Positions 30,597 to 39,008 of a DNA stretch of 53,691 bases are shown one piece after another. Made by a program: the position numbers and the translations under genes. Under the pieces are notes generated by a model. That model had not been told where the DNA came from. It made no database searches and worked only from the letters and a program-made list of their open reading frames with translations. The stretch lies in contig NEWP02000001.1 of the NCBI GenBank assembly GCA_002869895.2, positions 1 through 53,691 on the forward strand, given 5' to 3'. The DNA is from Nitrospira sp. CG24E. GTDB taxonomy: Bacteria; Nitrospirota; Nitrospiria; Nitrospirales; Nitrospiraceae. The number at the start of each line of letters is the position of its first letter. The first letter of the stretch is position 1.

Positions 30597-30640
30597 GTAA
30601 ACCATGCCGTTCTTCCGGCATGAGTTTACTTGATTTTTTT
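30597..30640 (+). terminator. Rho-independent terminator of the ribosomal block
   Basis: GTAAAC (30597-30602) pairs with GTTTAC (30624-30629), and ATGCCG (30604-30609) with CGGCAT (30616-30621). A TTGA then leads into a seven-T run at 30634-30640. This is a standard intrinsic terminator 88 bp after rplQ. Confidence 0.8.
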
Positions 30641-30653
30641 CGCATGCTACTAT
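30625..30653 (+). promoter_or_regulatory. Possible promoter of the lptC operon
   Basis: TTTACT (30625-30630) and TACTAT (30648-30653) are 17 bp apart, each matching consensus at 4/6. The boxes overlap the right arm and T-tract of the preceding terminator, a compact but common arrangement. lptC starts 43 bp after the -10 box. The match is moderate only. Confidence 0.35.
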
Positions 30654-30696
30654 CGTGCCAGTTTCCTCATGCTGTTGAAAGGGATATAGGGACAAC

Positions 30697-31269
30697 GTGT
30701 GGCAACGCTGGGTACGGGGAGGATTGTTAGCGGTCAGTGTCATGTTGGCCTGTTTCCTCGCATATTTGCTTGTGATCAATTCGGCAACGGCTCCCACCCA
30801 GACTTCGGCGATGCCCGGATCTATGGACAAAGCCGATGCGAAGGTCTCCCAGTTTGCGTTCACCCACACGAAGGGTAATACGATTCAGTGGCAAGTGCAG
30901 GCGCAAGAGGCTCGGGTCTTTGAACGAGACAAGTAGGCGATGCTTCAGATTGTCGCGGTCACACTATTCGGTCAGCAGGGAAAGGAATTGACGGTGACCG
31001 GAGACGAAGGAACATTGAATACAGAGACAAAAAACTTTGTGCTCGCGAACCGATCAGAGCCACTCGTCATCCGCACCGAGAGCGGGTACGTGATCTATAC
31101 GAACCATCTCGCGTGGACCGACCAGACAAGAGAGATTCGCACGGAAGATCCTGTCCGGATCGTGGGACATGGACTAGAGGTGACGGGGCGGGGATTGTTG
31201 GGACATTTGGACCGTGAAGAATTTGAAGTGCTTGAGGATGTACATGTGGATTTGGCTCCTGCTCCTTAA
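30697..31269 (+). pseudogene. lptC: LPS-export protein LptC interrupted by an in-frame TAG
   Basis: LptC is the bitopic inner-membrane protein that passes LPS from LptBFG to LptA. Codons 1-79 from GTG 30697 encode a transmembrane start (GGLLAVSVMLACFLAYLLVI) and the first strands up to WQVQAQEARVFERDK. TAG follows at 30934-30936. The same frame then continues without a gap (AMLQIVAVTLFGQQGKELTV) to 31269, with the typical DEGTLNT, YTNHLAWTD and VRIVGHGLEVTGRG segments. Read through, it would be about 190 residues, the normal LptC length. CAG-to-TAG is the simplest explanation. It is either a recent nonsense mutation or a base error, because the rest of the frame is well preserved. It overlaps lptA. 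Confidence 0.8.
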
Positions 31270-31789
31270 TATGATTCCGCTTGGGCTGGTCTCATTGAGC
31301 GAGTCGGCTCATGCCGCCCTTGCCAAAGGTAGCGGCGATCAAGCGGTCAGCACGACCATTACGGCCAAGAAAATGACCGTAAAGAATCAGGACAGTCAAG
31401 CGGTGTTTGAAGGGGCGGTCGTACTGACTCGTGGGTCATTGGTCGTCTATTCCGATCGGATGGTGGTGATGTTTCGCGCGCAAGACCTGCCGGCGGGTGA
31501 TACCCAGAAAGGGCTCGATGCAATGCCTGCCGTGTCCAATCGTTCGATCAACAGGATTGAAGCGACTGGACGGGTCAAAATTGAGAAGGATACAGGAAGT
31601 GCGACGTGTGAGAAGGCGATCTACTACCATGAGGGGGATAAAATCGTGTTGACGGGCGATCCGGTGGCTTGGGATAAGGGAACAAGGGTCAGCGGTAAAC
31701 AGATCACGATGTTTTTGGGCGAGGATCGCAGTGTGGTAGAGGGTGGCTCGCATGTACGGATTGAACCAGATGGGGGAATGTCCAGGTGA
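31214..31789 (+). CDS. lptA: LptA/OstA-like periplasmic LPS-transport protein
   Basis: The OstA-fold protein LptA bridges the periplasm between LptC and LptD. The 191 residues start at GTG 31214 with a basic n-region (MKNLKCLRM), a hydrophobic stretch (WIWLLLLNMIPLGLVSL) and a likely signal-peptidase site after SAHA. Later in-frame ATGs at 31238 and 31244 have a nearer GAGG but lose the basic residues. The beta-jellyroll repeats read TITAKKMTVKNQDSQAVFEG, AVVLTRGSLVVYSDRM, INRIEATGRVKIEKDTG and DKIVLTGDPVAWDKGTRVSG. The gene overlaps lptC by 56 bp and lptB by 4 bp. Confidence 0.85.
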   Translation: MKNLKCLRMYMWIWLLLLNMIPLGLVSLSESAHAALAKGSGDQAVSTTITAKKMTVKNQDSQAVFEGAVVLTRGSLVVYSDRMVVMFRAQDLPAGDTQKGLDAMPAVSNRSINRIEATGRVKIEKDTGSATCEKAIYYHEGDKIVLTGDPVAWDKGTRVSGKQITMFLGEDRSVVEGGSHVRIEPDGGMSR

Positions 31790-32568
31790 TCGAGGCGGTG
31801 CAGGGGAATACGGCTTCGACCGGCTCCCCGCAGAATAGGACCAAGAATATCGGCCTGCGCGCGACGGGGTTGGTGAAAAGTTTTCGCTCGCGCAAGGTCG
31901 TGAAAGGCGTCTCGATCGAAGTCCATGCCGGAGAGGTCGTGGGATTGCTGGGACCCAACGGGGCTGGGAAAACCACCATCTTCGATATGATCGTCGGTCT
32001 CTGTCAGCCTGATGAAGGAGAGATTTCACTGGGTGAAGAGGCGGTTACGGATCTGCCGATGTACAGGCGCGCACGGAAAGGGATCGGATACCTGCCTCAA
32101 GAATCGTCTGTGTTTCGGCGCTTGTCGGTCGAAGACAATATTCTGGCAATTCTTGAGATGCTGGACTACTCTCGGTCAGAGCGTCGAGACCGGGTGGATG
32201 CTCTTCTGAAGGAACTGGACCTCTCGCATATTCGAACGAGTATGGCCTATGCTTTGTCCGGTGGGGAGCGCCGGCGGTTGGAAATCACGAGGGCGCTCGC
32301 GACAAGCCCCCTCTTCATGTTGCTCGACGAACCCTTTGCAGGAATCGACCCGATTGCTGTCGCGGACATCCAGCAGATTATTACCCGACTGAAAGAGAAA
32401 GAGATTGGTATCTTAATTACCGATCACAATGTTCAGGAAACGCTGTCTATTACGGATCGGGCCTATATCATCAACGAAGGGTTAATCCTCGAGGCCGGGT
32501 CTCCAGAATTCATCGTCAAGAGTGAAACGGCTCGGGCTGTCTATTTAGGGGAACGGTTCAGGCTATGA
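31786..32568 (+). CDS. lptB: LPS-export ABC transporter ATP-binding protein LptB
   Basis: LptB is the cytoplasmic ATPase that drives LPS extraction with LptFG. The 260 residues start at GTG 31786, overlapping the lptA TGA. The first 24 residues are an extra low-complexity leader. Walker A is GLLGPNGAGKTT (about 53-64), the Q-loop lies in GIGYLPQESSVFRRLSVEDN, the ABC signature is ALSGGERRRLEITRAL, Walker B is LFMLLDEPFAGIDPIAV, and the switch histidine is in GILITDHNVQETLSI. The match to LptB and not to other ABC ATPases rests on SVFRRLSVEDN, DEPFAGIDPIAV and the lpt neighbours. rpoN follows after 19 bp. Confidence 0.94.
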   Translation: MIEAVQGNTASTGSPQNRTKNIGLRATGLVKSFRSRKVVKGVSIEVHAGEVVGLLGPNGAGKTTIFDMIVGLCQPDEGEISLGEEAVTDLPMYRRARKGIGYLPQESSVFRRLSVEDNILAILEMLDYSRSERRDRVDALLKELDLSHIRTSMAYALSGGERRRLEITRALATSPLFMLLDEPFAGIDPIAVADIQQIITRLKEKEIGILITDHNVQETLSITDRAYIINEGLILEAGSPEFIVKSETARAVYLGERFRL

Positions 32569-32587
32569 TGCGGAAGGATCGGCGCAT

Positions 32588-34099
32588 ATGAAGCTCAGGC
32601 TCGACCTTCGGCTGAGTCAAAAGCTGATCATGACTCCACAATTGCAGCAGGCGATTAAACTGCTGCAGTTGTCCCGACTCGAGCTGCAGCAGAGTCTTAC
32701 GCAGCATTTGATGGAAAACCCGCTTTTGGAAGATCTCCCCACTGAGGCAGAGGACAGCGAGACGACAAGTGCGGAGGAAAAGGCGGAGGATACGGCAGCA
32801 TCAGCGGACAGTGAGCCATCGAATGTCGAGGAATCGACTCCGGAAGAACGAGATACGCCGGATGAGGTTTCCGCCTCCGGTTGGGAAGAATACTTTGGAA
32901 GCGATCGACGGATCGGCGGGGCTGAGTCTCAGTCCTCCTCACAGGAAGAGTTTCCTTCCTATGAACAGACCATGTCGAAAGCGACATCCTTGGAGGACCA
33001 TCTTCTCTGGCAGCTGTCGTTCTCCGGTCTATCCGATCGTGAAAAGGGGGTCGGGCGCTTGATCATCGGTAACCTCGACGATGATGGATATCTGCGCATG
33101 TCTCTCGCGGAAATCGTCGACGGCACCGACTTTTCCGAGCAGGAAGCAGAGTCGGTTCTAAAGGATATTCAGAGCTTTGATCCAACCGGCGTGGCGGCAC
33201 GCGATCTTGCGGAATGCTTGCTCTTACAAATCGGACATTTGGGGAAGAGTCCGATGGGATCATTAGGGGCTCGGCCTGGGGCTTTGAAGGGATCGATAGT
33301 TGAGGCCATCGTTCAGCACCACCTCAAAGACCTTGAAAAGAAACAGTATGCGAGAATCGCGAAGGCCTTAGATGTCACGGTCGAGGAGGTATTTCAGGCC
33401 ACCAAGGTCATCGAAGTGCTTGAGCCCAAGCCAGGACGACCATTTACGAACACCCAAAACTATGTCATTGTCCCTGACGTATTCGTCGTCAAAAATGAAG
33501 GAGAATGGGTGGTATTGCTGAACGACGATGGACTGCCCCGTATGAGGATCAGCCCGTACTATAAGCAATTGATGGGGGCAGGCGAAGGCGGGTCGGCTGA
33601 GACGAAAGCCTACCTGGACGAAAAGTTGCGGGCGGCGCAATGGGTCATTCGCAGCATCGAACAGAGGAATAAGACGATCGTCAAGGTGGTGTCGAGTATC
33701 GTCAAGTTTCAAGAGCAATTCTTCGAAAAGGGCGTGCAGTATCTCAAGCCGTTGGTGCTGAAGCAGGTCGCTGAAGATATTGGGATGCATGAGTCGACCA
33801 TCAGCCGTGTGACGGCAAATAAATATATGTATTGTCCTCAGGGAATGCTGGAGCTGAAATTTTTCTTCAATGCCGGCTTGCAGCGAGCGGATCAGCCTTC
33901 CGATATGATGTCGTCTGTGACGGTGAGAGAGATGATTCGAAAAATGGTGGCAGAGGAAGATGCGAGCCGCCCGCTCAAAGACGAAGAGATTGCGGCGAGA
34001 CTGCTCACACAGAAGGTTGTGATTGCGCGGAGGACGGTGGCCAAGTATCGAGCGGAAGAACATATTCCATCCGCGACTCAGCGAAAGCGGTTCTTTTAG
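32588..34099 (+). CDS. rpoN: RNA polymerase sigma-54 factor
   Basis: Sigma-54 directs polymerase to -24/-12 promoters that need an AAA+ enhancer-binding protein. The 503 residues are complete. Region I is Gln/Leu-rich (SQKLIMTPQLQQAIKLLQLS, then LIMENP-like HLMENPLLED). An acidic region II follows (about 55-110). The core-binding domain contains GNLDDDGYLRMSLAEI and SFDPTGVAARDLAECLLLQI. The HTH region has VAEDIGMHESTISRVTANKY. The RpoN box is ARRTVAKYRAEEHIPSATQR. Its place between lptB and hpf is the usual one. No activator gene is in this window. Confidence 0.97.
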   Translation: MKLRLDLRLSQKLIMTPQLQQAIKLLQLSRLELQQSLTQHLMENPLLEDLPTEAEDSETTSAEEKAEDTAASADSEPSNVEESTPEERDTPDEVSASGWEEYFGSDRRIGGAESQSSSQEEFPSYEQTMSKATSLEDHLLWQLSFSGLSDREKGVGRLIIGNLDDDGYLRMSLAEIVDGTDFSEQEAESVLKDIQSFDPTGVAARDLAECLLLQIGHLGKSPMGSLGARPGALKGSIVEAIVQHHLKDLEKKQYARIAKALDVTVEEVFQATKVIEVLEPKPGRPFTNTQNYVIVPDVFVVKNEGEWVVLLNDDGLPRMRISPYYKQLMGAGEGGSAETKAYLDEKLRAAQWVIRSIEQRNKTIVKVVSSIVKFQEQFFEKGVQYLKPLVLKQVAEDIGMHESTISRVTANKYMYCPQGMLELKFFFNAGLQRADQPSDMMSSVTVREMIRKMVAEEDASRPLKDEEIAARLLTQKVVIARRTVAKYRAEEHIPSATQRKRFF

Positions 34100-34142
34100 T
34101 AGGGTGGTGAACAAGTTCCCAGTGTACGCAGTACCGTTATTG

Positions 34143-34222
34143 GGTTTGTCTGGTCTGTCTGGTTTTTCGATTGAACGAGACGAACCAGATGTGCAAAGCA
34201 AATCAGATGAGCCAGATCAAGC
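34143..34222. repeat. Degenerate inverted repeat between rpoN and hpf
   Basis: The left part repeats GGTTTGTCTGGTCTGTCTGG; the right part carries the complementary vocabulary (AACCAGAT, GAGCCAGATCAAGCC). The far right end, read on the minus strand, begins GGCTTGATCTGG, closely matching GGGTTGATCTGG at 43850-43839 of the repeat at 43745-43846. The rest of the 280-bp spacer (34100-34379) is GC-rich and shows no gene. Confidence 0.5.
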
Positions 34223-34379
34223 CATCCCGCCGGCTCGCCCGGCTATCCTGCCCGGTCCAGCCGCACTCGTCGTTGCCTCTTGCCCCACATCTCCCTCTGG
34301 CGGTATGTGTCTTCAGAGCCAAAACCATGGTCGAGTTAGAGAACGGCCGAGCTTATTCAGTTTGAAAGGATATCTGCCT

Positions 34380-34889
34380 ATGAAAGTTACAGGACGACGT
34401 CTCGTCATAACGCCGGCTCTCAGAGAGCATATTGAAAGTCGGTTTAAACGGCTCGTGCGGTATGAAGTGACTCTGAGCCATCTGGAGGTGATCCTGAGTG
34501 TGAGCAAGCTTCAGCACAGCGCGGAGGTTGTCTGCACGATGCAAGGGCGACGGATTCAGGCCAAAGCCTCGACGGAGGAAATGTACGCGACGATCGATCA
34601 GCTTGTGGATCGCTTGGAAGTTCAGATTAGAAAACACAAGGATCGCCAGGCCAACCATAAAGAGCCGGCAAAGAGGTCTGCGCGTAAAGTGCCGCGTCCC
34701 GTTCTTCGGGAGGCAGAAGAGGAGCTGGAGGTTATTCGTCCAACCCGAGCTGTTCTGACTTTGGAAGACGCAAAGCGCCAGCTGGATCCTCTGCCTGGTT
34801 CGGTACTGGTATTCACGGCAGTGGCCTCTGGGAAATTACAGATTCTGCAGCGTATCGACCGTAATCGCATGGTCCTGATCGATCCATAG
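34380..34889 (+). CDS. hpf: Ribosome hibernation promoting factor (long type)
   Basis: HPF binds the 30S decoding region in stationary phase and, in the long form, links 70S into 100S dimers. From ATG 34380 the protein has 169 residues. The frame is open upstream, but homology starts at MKVTGRRLVITPALREHIES and AAAGGA-type purines precede it. The S30AE domain (about 1-100) includes VSKLQHSAEVVCTMQGRRIQ and MYATIDQLVDRLEVQIRKHK. After a basic linker, a C-terminal dimerisation domain (about 118-169) reads VIRPTRAVLTLEDAKRQLDP and ends in RIDRNRMVLIDP. rapZ follows after 13 bp. Confidence 0.9.
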   Translation: MKVTGRRLVITPALREHIESRFKRLVRYEVTLSHLEVILSVSKLQHSAEVVCTMQGRRIQAKASTEEMYATIDQLVDRLEVQIRKHKDRQANHKEPAKRSARKVPRPVLREAEEELEVIRPTRAVLTLEDAKRQLDPLPGSVLVFTAVASGKLQILQRIDRNRMVLIDP

Positions 34890-34902
34890 TGGGCAGGTAG
34901 GT

Positions 34903-35769
34903 ATGGCCGGACTCAAGTTGGTCGTGATCAGCGGTCTTTCAGGCTCAGGAAAGTCGCATGCCCTCAAGTGTTTCGAAGATGTCGGGCATTTCTGCATCGA
35001 CAATTTACCTCCGGCCCTCCTGCCGACCTTCGTCGATTTGTGTCATCAGCAGGGGGGCGAGATCAAAAATGTTGTACTCGGCATCGATGTCAGAGAACGT
35101 GTATTTTTTTCCGACCTCGTGGGGATTCTTGAGCGGGTCAAGGGGCTCGGTCACGAAGTCGAATTGGTATTCTTTGAAGCTCGTGAGGAGGTGTTGGTTC
35201 GCCGATTCTCGGAGTCTCGGAGGCCCCACCCGCTCTTGCCCCATCTCCCGATATTGGAAGGAGTGCGGTTTGAAAGGGAACGTCTCGCCGACCTGCGGCG
35301 CCATGCCGACCGGATAATCGATACCTCAGATTTGACAGTGCATGAATTGCGAGAATTGTTGATCAGACAATTCAGGCAGGAAGGCCTGCCTCAACGATTG
35401 ACCATTTCACTCGTGACATTCGGTTTCAAGTTCGGTGTCCCGTACGATATCGATCTCCTGTTCGACGTTCGGTTCTTGCGGAACCCATTTTTCGTCCCTG
35501 ACCTCAAACCATTGACCGGGGAAGATCCGCGGGTGAGGACCTATGTATTGGCCGATCCGGATGCCGTTGCGTTTATTAGACAACTGGAAGGCTTCTTTAA
35601 ATTCCTCATTCCTCTCTTCGAACGGGAACGCCGGAGCTATGTGAACGTTGGGATTGGCTGTACCGGTGGGCGCCATCGGTCCGTGGCGATCGCCGGCCGG
35701 CTCCAAGAAAGTTTTTCCGCGTTTGGCTATCAAGTAACCGCCACTCATCGCGATCTCAATAGGCAATAG
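34903..35769 (+). CDS. rapZ: RNase adapter / nucleotide-binding protein RapZ
   Basis: The RapZ (YvcJ) family consists of P-loop ATP/GTP-binding proteins; in E. coli RapZ delivers sRNA GlmZ to RNase E and senses glucosamine-6-phosphate. The 288 residues have Walker A GLSGSGKSHALKCFED, a second conserved segment FCIDNLPPALLPTFVDL, SRRPHPLLPH, and the C-terminal domain NVGIGCTGGRHRSVAIAGRL that binds RNA or GlcN6P in characterised members. ATG 34903 has a GGCAGGTAGGT site. In E. coli ptsN lies before rapZ; here it is absent from this cluster. The GlmZ link should not be assumed for this phylum. Confidence 0.93.
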   Translation: MAGLKLVVISGLSGSGKSHALKCFEDVGHFCIDNLPPALLPTFVDLCHQQGGEIKNVVLGIDVRERVFFSDLVGILERVKGLGHEVELVFFEAREEVLVRRFSESRRPHPLLPHLPILEGVRFERERLADLRRHADRIIDTSDLTVHELRELLIRQFRQEGLPQRLTISLVTFGFKFGVPYDIDLLFDVRFLRNPFFVPDLKPLTGEDPRVRTYVLADPDAVAFIRQLEGFFKFLIPLFERERRSYVNVGIGCTGGRHRSVAIAGRLQESFSAFGYQVTATHRDLNRQ

Positions 35770-35857
35770 GCTACAGAGCCGTTGGGCAGGCCCTCCTACC
35801 GCTGTAATACAACCATTTGACCCTCTTCTCTATGCCTGTGCGCTCAAAGCGATTTGC

Positions 35858-35885
35858 TTGACAGGTAGCGACTATGGACTATACT
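35858..35885 (+). promoter_or_regulatory. Sigma-70 promoter upstream of pilMNOPQ
   Basis: TTGACA (35858-35863) and TATACT (35880-35885) are separated by 16 bp: a perfect -35 and a 5/6 -10. Transcription would start near 35892, leaving a leader of about 255 nt before pilM. No other gene start lies between. Confidence 0.7.
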
Positions 35886-36147
35886 TAGCCTGTGCATAAA
35901 GCCAGGTTCCAGTGTAGGCGTGCCTCGTTAATGCTTGTCGGATGCGATTCAGATCCAAGCGGCTCCTCAGCTACATGAAGGAAATGGTGAGTCGAAAGCA
36001 GGGCATTAGGAGAATAGAGAGAGTCGCAAGACACGTCGCTATTACGAACGCTGAATTATCTGGGGGCATGGTCATGATGGACAGTCTGCGTGAAATTTGT
36101 ATTAAGGCTTGTGCTGCGCGGATAGTCAGGTACAGTCAGGGGCACGT
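35886..36147 (+). other. Long leader upstream of pilM, no supported gene
   Basis: This is part of the 378-bp gap between rapZ and pilM (35770-36147). After the promoter at 35858-35885 it holds a possible leader of about 250 nt. An open frame of 70 codons (35942-36154) is basic and Met-rich, overlaps the pilM start, and has no convincing ribosome-binding site or recognisable family. I see no classical riboswitch or terminator. A regulatory leader or small RNA is possible but unproven. Confidence 0.35.
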
Positions 36148-37257
36148 ATGCTGAGCTCATTCAAGGGTCTTGCTGAAGCTGACTTGTTTTCGATGTTTAC
36201 CCCGAAGCGACAGCTCGTGGGGCTGGACATCGGGTCGAGCGGTATCAAACTCGTTCAGTTGAAGGAAAGCCGTGGGCGATACATTCTCCAGAAGTTTGGT
36301 TTCAAACCACTCGAGCCGGAGGTCATCGTCGACGGTACGGTGATGGATGAGGGGCGAGTCGTGTCGGCGATTAAGGAGTTGTTTGAGGAAACGAAGATTA
36401 AAGTAAGACAAGTTGCGGTATCGATTTCCGGCCATGCGGTCATCATTAAGAAGATCAGTCTGCCACCGATGCCCGATGAGGAGTTGGAGGGGCAGGTACG
36501 GCTTGCCGCGGAGCAGTATATCCCCTTCGATATCAACGAAGTGAACATCGACTTCAGTGTGCTGCCCTCTTCTGAGACTGCAGTCGATGCTCAGGGAGAG
36601 ATGTCGATCATTCTCGTAGCGGCGAAGAAGGACAAGATCAATGAGCTGACGGAACTTGTCAAGGGAGCAGGGCTGCTTCCGATCGTCATGGATGTCGATG
36701 CCTTTGCGATCGAAAACATGCATGCGATCAATTACCCTGTGTCGAAGGAAGAAACGACCGCGCTTGTCAACATCGGCGCCAGCGTCATGAATATCAATAT
36801 TGTGCGCGATGGCACTTCGCTGTTTACGCGCGATATTCCCATCGGAGGGAATCGTTATACGGAAGCCATTCAGCGAGAAATGGGTATGTCTTACGAAGAG
36901 GCAGAAGAAACGAAAAAAGGTGAGCGTTCTTTGGGCAGCAATCAGGCAGCGGTGGCCACGGTCGTCGACAGCGTCAATGCCGAAGTTGCGTCGGAAATTG
37001 CGCGGACGATCGATTACTTTAAGTCGACCATGTCGGATGTGGATGTTCAGCAGGTTCTCTTGTGCGGAGGAGGTGCCCAGGCCAAGGGCTTGGTCACGCA
37101 GCTGAGCGACCGAATGCAAGCGATGGTCGAGATCGCAAATCCATTCGGTGAAATCGATACCTCAGGGAGCGGTTTTGATCAGACGACCTTGGCCGAATTG
37201 GCTCCGCTGGCAGCCGTGGGGGTGGGCTTGGCCCTCAGATCGGTAGGGGATCGATGA
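36148..37257 (+). CDS. pilM: Type IV pilus assembly protein PilM
   Basis: PilM is an actin-like ATP-binding protein on the cytoplasmic face that binds the N-terminus of PilN. From ATG 36148 (AGGGGCACGT site) it has 369 residues. Actin-fold motifs are LVGLDIGSSGIKLVQLKESR (phosphate 1), TTALVNIGASVMNINIVRDG (phosphate 2) and VLLCGGGAQAKGLVTQLSDR (adenosine). VAVSISGHAVIIKKISLPPM and AAEQYIPFDINEVNIDF are typical of PilM. The frame is open a little upstream, but those codons lack homology. The stop overlaps pilN by 4 bp. Confidence 0.95.
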   Translation: MLSSFKGLAEADLFSMFTPKRQLVGLDIGSSGIKLVQLKESRGRYILQKFGFKPLEPEVIVDGTVMDEGRVVSAIKELFEETKIKVRQVAVSISGHAVIIKKISLPPMPDEELEGQVRLAAEQYIPFDINEVNIDFSVLPSSETAVDAQGEMSIILVAAKKDKINELTELVKGAGLLPIVMDVDAFAIENMHAINYPVSKEETTALVNIGASVMNINIVRDGTSLFTRDIPIGGNRYTEAIQREMGMSYEEAEETKKGERSLGSNQAAVATVVDSVNAEVASEIARTIDYFKSTMSDVDVQQVLLCGGGAQAKGLVTQLSDRMQAMVEIANPFGEIDTSGSGFDQTTLAELAPLAAVGVGLALRSVGDR

Positions 37258-37805
37258 TCCGCATTAATTTATTGCCGGGACCAAAGGGGCACAAGGCAAA
37301 GCCTCAGTACGATGTCAGAGCGCAAGCGCTGTTGGGAGTAGGGCTGTTGCTTATCACTTTGGCCGGGTGTTGGTGGTACTCTGCGTCGCTCGATGAGGAG
37401 ATAAACCTTCAGCAAGCCGAAAAGGTCGACAAAGAAAAACAGGTTGCGCAGCTGAAAGAACAGGTGAAGCAGGTTTCTGATTTCGAAAACCGCAAGAAAG
37501 TGCTCGAAGACAAAAATCGCATCATCGACGAATTGGAAAAATCGCGTGTCGGTCCTGTCAAGGTGCTCGATCATGTCAGCCAAAGTCTGGAGCCGCTGAA
37601 GGTATGGCTGGTGAGGGTTGCGGTCACCGATAAAGATATCGATCTTGAGGGTCGCGCGGCGACCAACGACGATGTGGTGGAATTCGTGAACAACCTGCGC
37701 CGTACCGACTATTTCACGAATATCAACCTTCAAGAGAGCCGAGCGGCGGTAGAGAACCAGATCAATATCTATCAGTTTAAACTCGGGTTCCGTCTCAAAG
37801 GGTAA
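37254..37805 (+). CDS. pilN: Type IV pilus assembly protein PilN
   Basis: PilN is a bitopic inner-membrane protein of the alignment complex. The 183 residues begin with the PilM-binding motif MIRINLLPGPKG, have one membrane segment near residues 27-45 (ALLGVGLLLITLAGCWWYSA), a coiled coil (KEKQVAQLKEQVKQVSDFEN and on) and a periplasmic ferredoxin-like domain (VRVAVTDKDIDLEGRAATND). ATG 37254 overlaps the pilM stop (ATGA). pilO follows after 5 bp. Confidence 0.94.
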   Translation: MIRINLLPGPKGHKAKPQYDVRAQALLGVGLLLITLAGCWWYSASLDEEINLQQAEKVDKEKQVAQLKEQVKQVSDFENRKKVLEDKNRIIDELEKSRVGPVKVLDHVSQSLEPLKVWLVRVAVTDKDIDLEGRAATNDDVVEFVNNLRRTDYFTNINLQESRAAVENQINIYQFKLGFRLKG

Positions 37806-37810
37806 GAATC

Positions 37811-38437
37811 ATGAAGCTTCCTACTATCAATCTTGACCTCTTGCGGTCAGTCCCATTGGTTCAGAAGGTAGGGCTTCTTCTGATGGTTTTGGCGGGGATT
37901 GTCGTGGGTTTCTACTATTTTGTCGCGGAGCCGAAATCTGTGGAGATTGCAGGGCTTCAGGGGGAAATCGGCGCGTTAGACACCCAGATTCAAACGTTGA
38001 CCATTAAAGTTAAGCACCTTGACGAACTGATTGCCGCTAGTAAGCAACTGGAGATTGAGCTCGCGAAAAAGAAAGAGCGGTTGCCGCCTGAAGAGGAGGC
38101 TGTGATGTTGCTCAAGCAGGTGTCGGATTTGGGGATTCGCCTTGGGCTCGACATTAAACTGTGGAAACCCAGCGCCAAGAGCGAGGATCCATCGAAACTA
38201 TTTGTGAAGATGCCGGTGAACGTGGAGGTCTCCGGCGGCTACCATACCGCAGCTTTGTTTTTCGATCGAATCAATTCGTTGCCTCGAATTGTGACTGTCT
38301 CCGGCCTCAAGATGGGAGCTCCGAAGGTCGAGAAGGGGCGGTTCGTCACACAGACCGTGTTTGATCTTGTTGCCTATGCGGCACCGGAAGAAGTCAAGAT
38401 GGCTGCGGCGGTTTCGGCGGCTCCTCAGAAGAAGTAG
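37811..38437 (+). CDS. pilO: Type IV pilus assembly protein PilO
   Basis: PilO pairs with PilN to form the periplasmic stator. The 208 residues have a short cytoplasmic start, one membrane helix (VGLLLMVLAGIVVGFYYFVA, about 18-37), a coiled coil to about residue 95 and a periplasmic domain with PPEEEAVMLLKQVSDLGIRL, NVEVSGGYHTAALFFDRINS and LPRIVTVSGLKMG, typical of PilO. ATG 37811 follows the pilN stop by 5 bp. pilP starts 34 bp later. Confidence 0.94.
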   Translation: MKLPTINLDLLRSVPLVQKVGLLLMVLAGIVVGFYYFVAEPKSVEIAGLQGEIGALDTQIQTLTIKVKHLDELIAASKQLEIELAKKKERLPPEEEAVMLLKQVSDLGIRLGLDIKLWKPSAKSEDPSKLFVKMPVNVEVSGGYHTAALFFDRINSLPRIVTVSGLKMGAPKVEKGRFVTQTVFDLVAYAAPEEVKMAAAVSAAPQKK

Positions 38438-38471
38438 TCCAGTGTCCTGGAGTATGTTGAGGTGATGAGCG

Positions 38472-39008
38472 ATGAAAGTCATCTGTGAAAACTGGCGGTT
38501 GGCTATGAAGACCACAAGAATAACTCTGGTTGGATGCGCTTGCCTCCTTGTCTCAGCCGGCCTGAGCTCTGCGGAGATAGGTCAAACGCCGGCTACGGCA
38601 GCCGGCGATCAGATTGCTCAACCGGTTGTATCCAATCCAACATTGGAGCCAATGACCGCACGTTCCTATGATCCTTCCGGGAGGCGTGACCCGTTCGTGC
38701 CGGTGTTACAACAATTGGGGATCGGGGCGATCGACCCCTCGTTGCCCCCACTCCAGCGTGTCGGTCTCACGGAAATGAACCTGATCGCTGTCGTATGGGG
38801 AGCCTACGGCAATACAGCTATGGTTCAGACGCCAGATGGGAATGGATATTCGGTGCGCCGAGGAACGAGGATCGGCCCCAATAATGGCGTGGTGAGTGCT
38901 GTGAGCGAAAAAGGAATTGTAGTGCAAGAAAGATTTACAGATGTGTATGGGAATAAACAGGAGCGGGAGTATGTCAAGCTCCTCCACCCGAAAGAGGGCG
39001 CAGAATGA
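38472..39008 (+). CDS. pilP: Type IV pilus assembly protein PilP
   Basis: PilP links the PilNO stator to the PilQ secretin in the periplasm. The 178 residues have a hydrophobic export signal (RITLVGCACLLVSAGLSSA). The LVGC could serve as a lipobox, as in lipoprotein PilP, but the hydrophobic run continues past it, so cleavage after LSSA is also possible. The family core reads YDPSGRRDPFVPVLQQL, LTEMNLIAVVWGAYGNTAMV, GYSVRRGTRIGPNNGVVSAV and VQERFTDVYGNKQEREYVKL. An ATG at 38505 is an alternative start. It overlaps pilQ by 4 bp. Confidence 0.9.
   Translation: MKVICENWRLAMKTTRITLVGCACLLVSAGLSSAEIGQTPATAAGDQIAQPVVSNPTLEPMTARSYDPSGRRDPFVPVLQQLGIGAIDPSLPPLQRVGLTEMNLIAVVWGAYGNTAMVQTPDGNGYSVRRGTRIGPNNGVVSAVSEKGIVVQERFTDVYGNKQEREYVKLLHPKEGAE

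Noticed and set aside
34023-34379. Upstream extension of the hpf frame (119 extra codons)
   Set aside because: The extension overlaps the end of rpoN and a repeat, lacks homology, and the ATG at 34380 has a suitable site and the family start.
35942-36154. 70-codon frame upstream of pilM
   Set aside because: No convincing ribosome-binding site, overlap with the pilM start, no recognisable domain.
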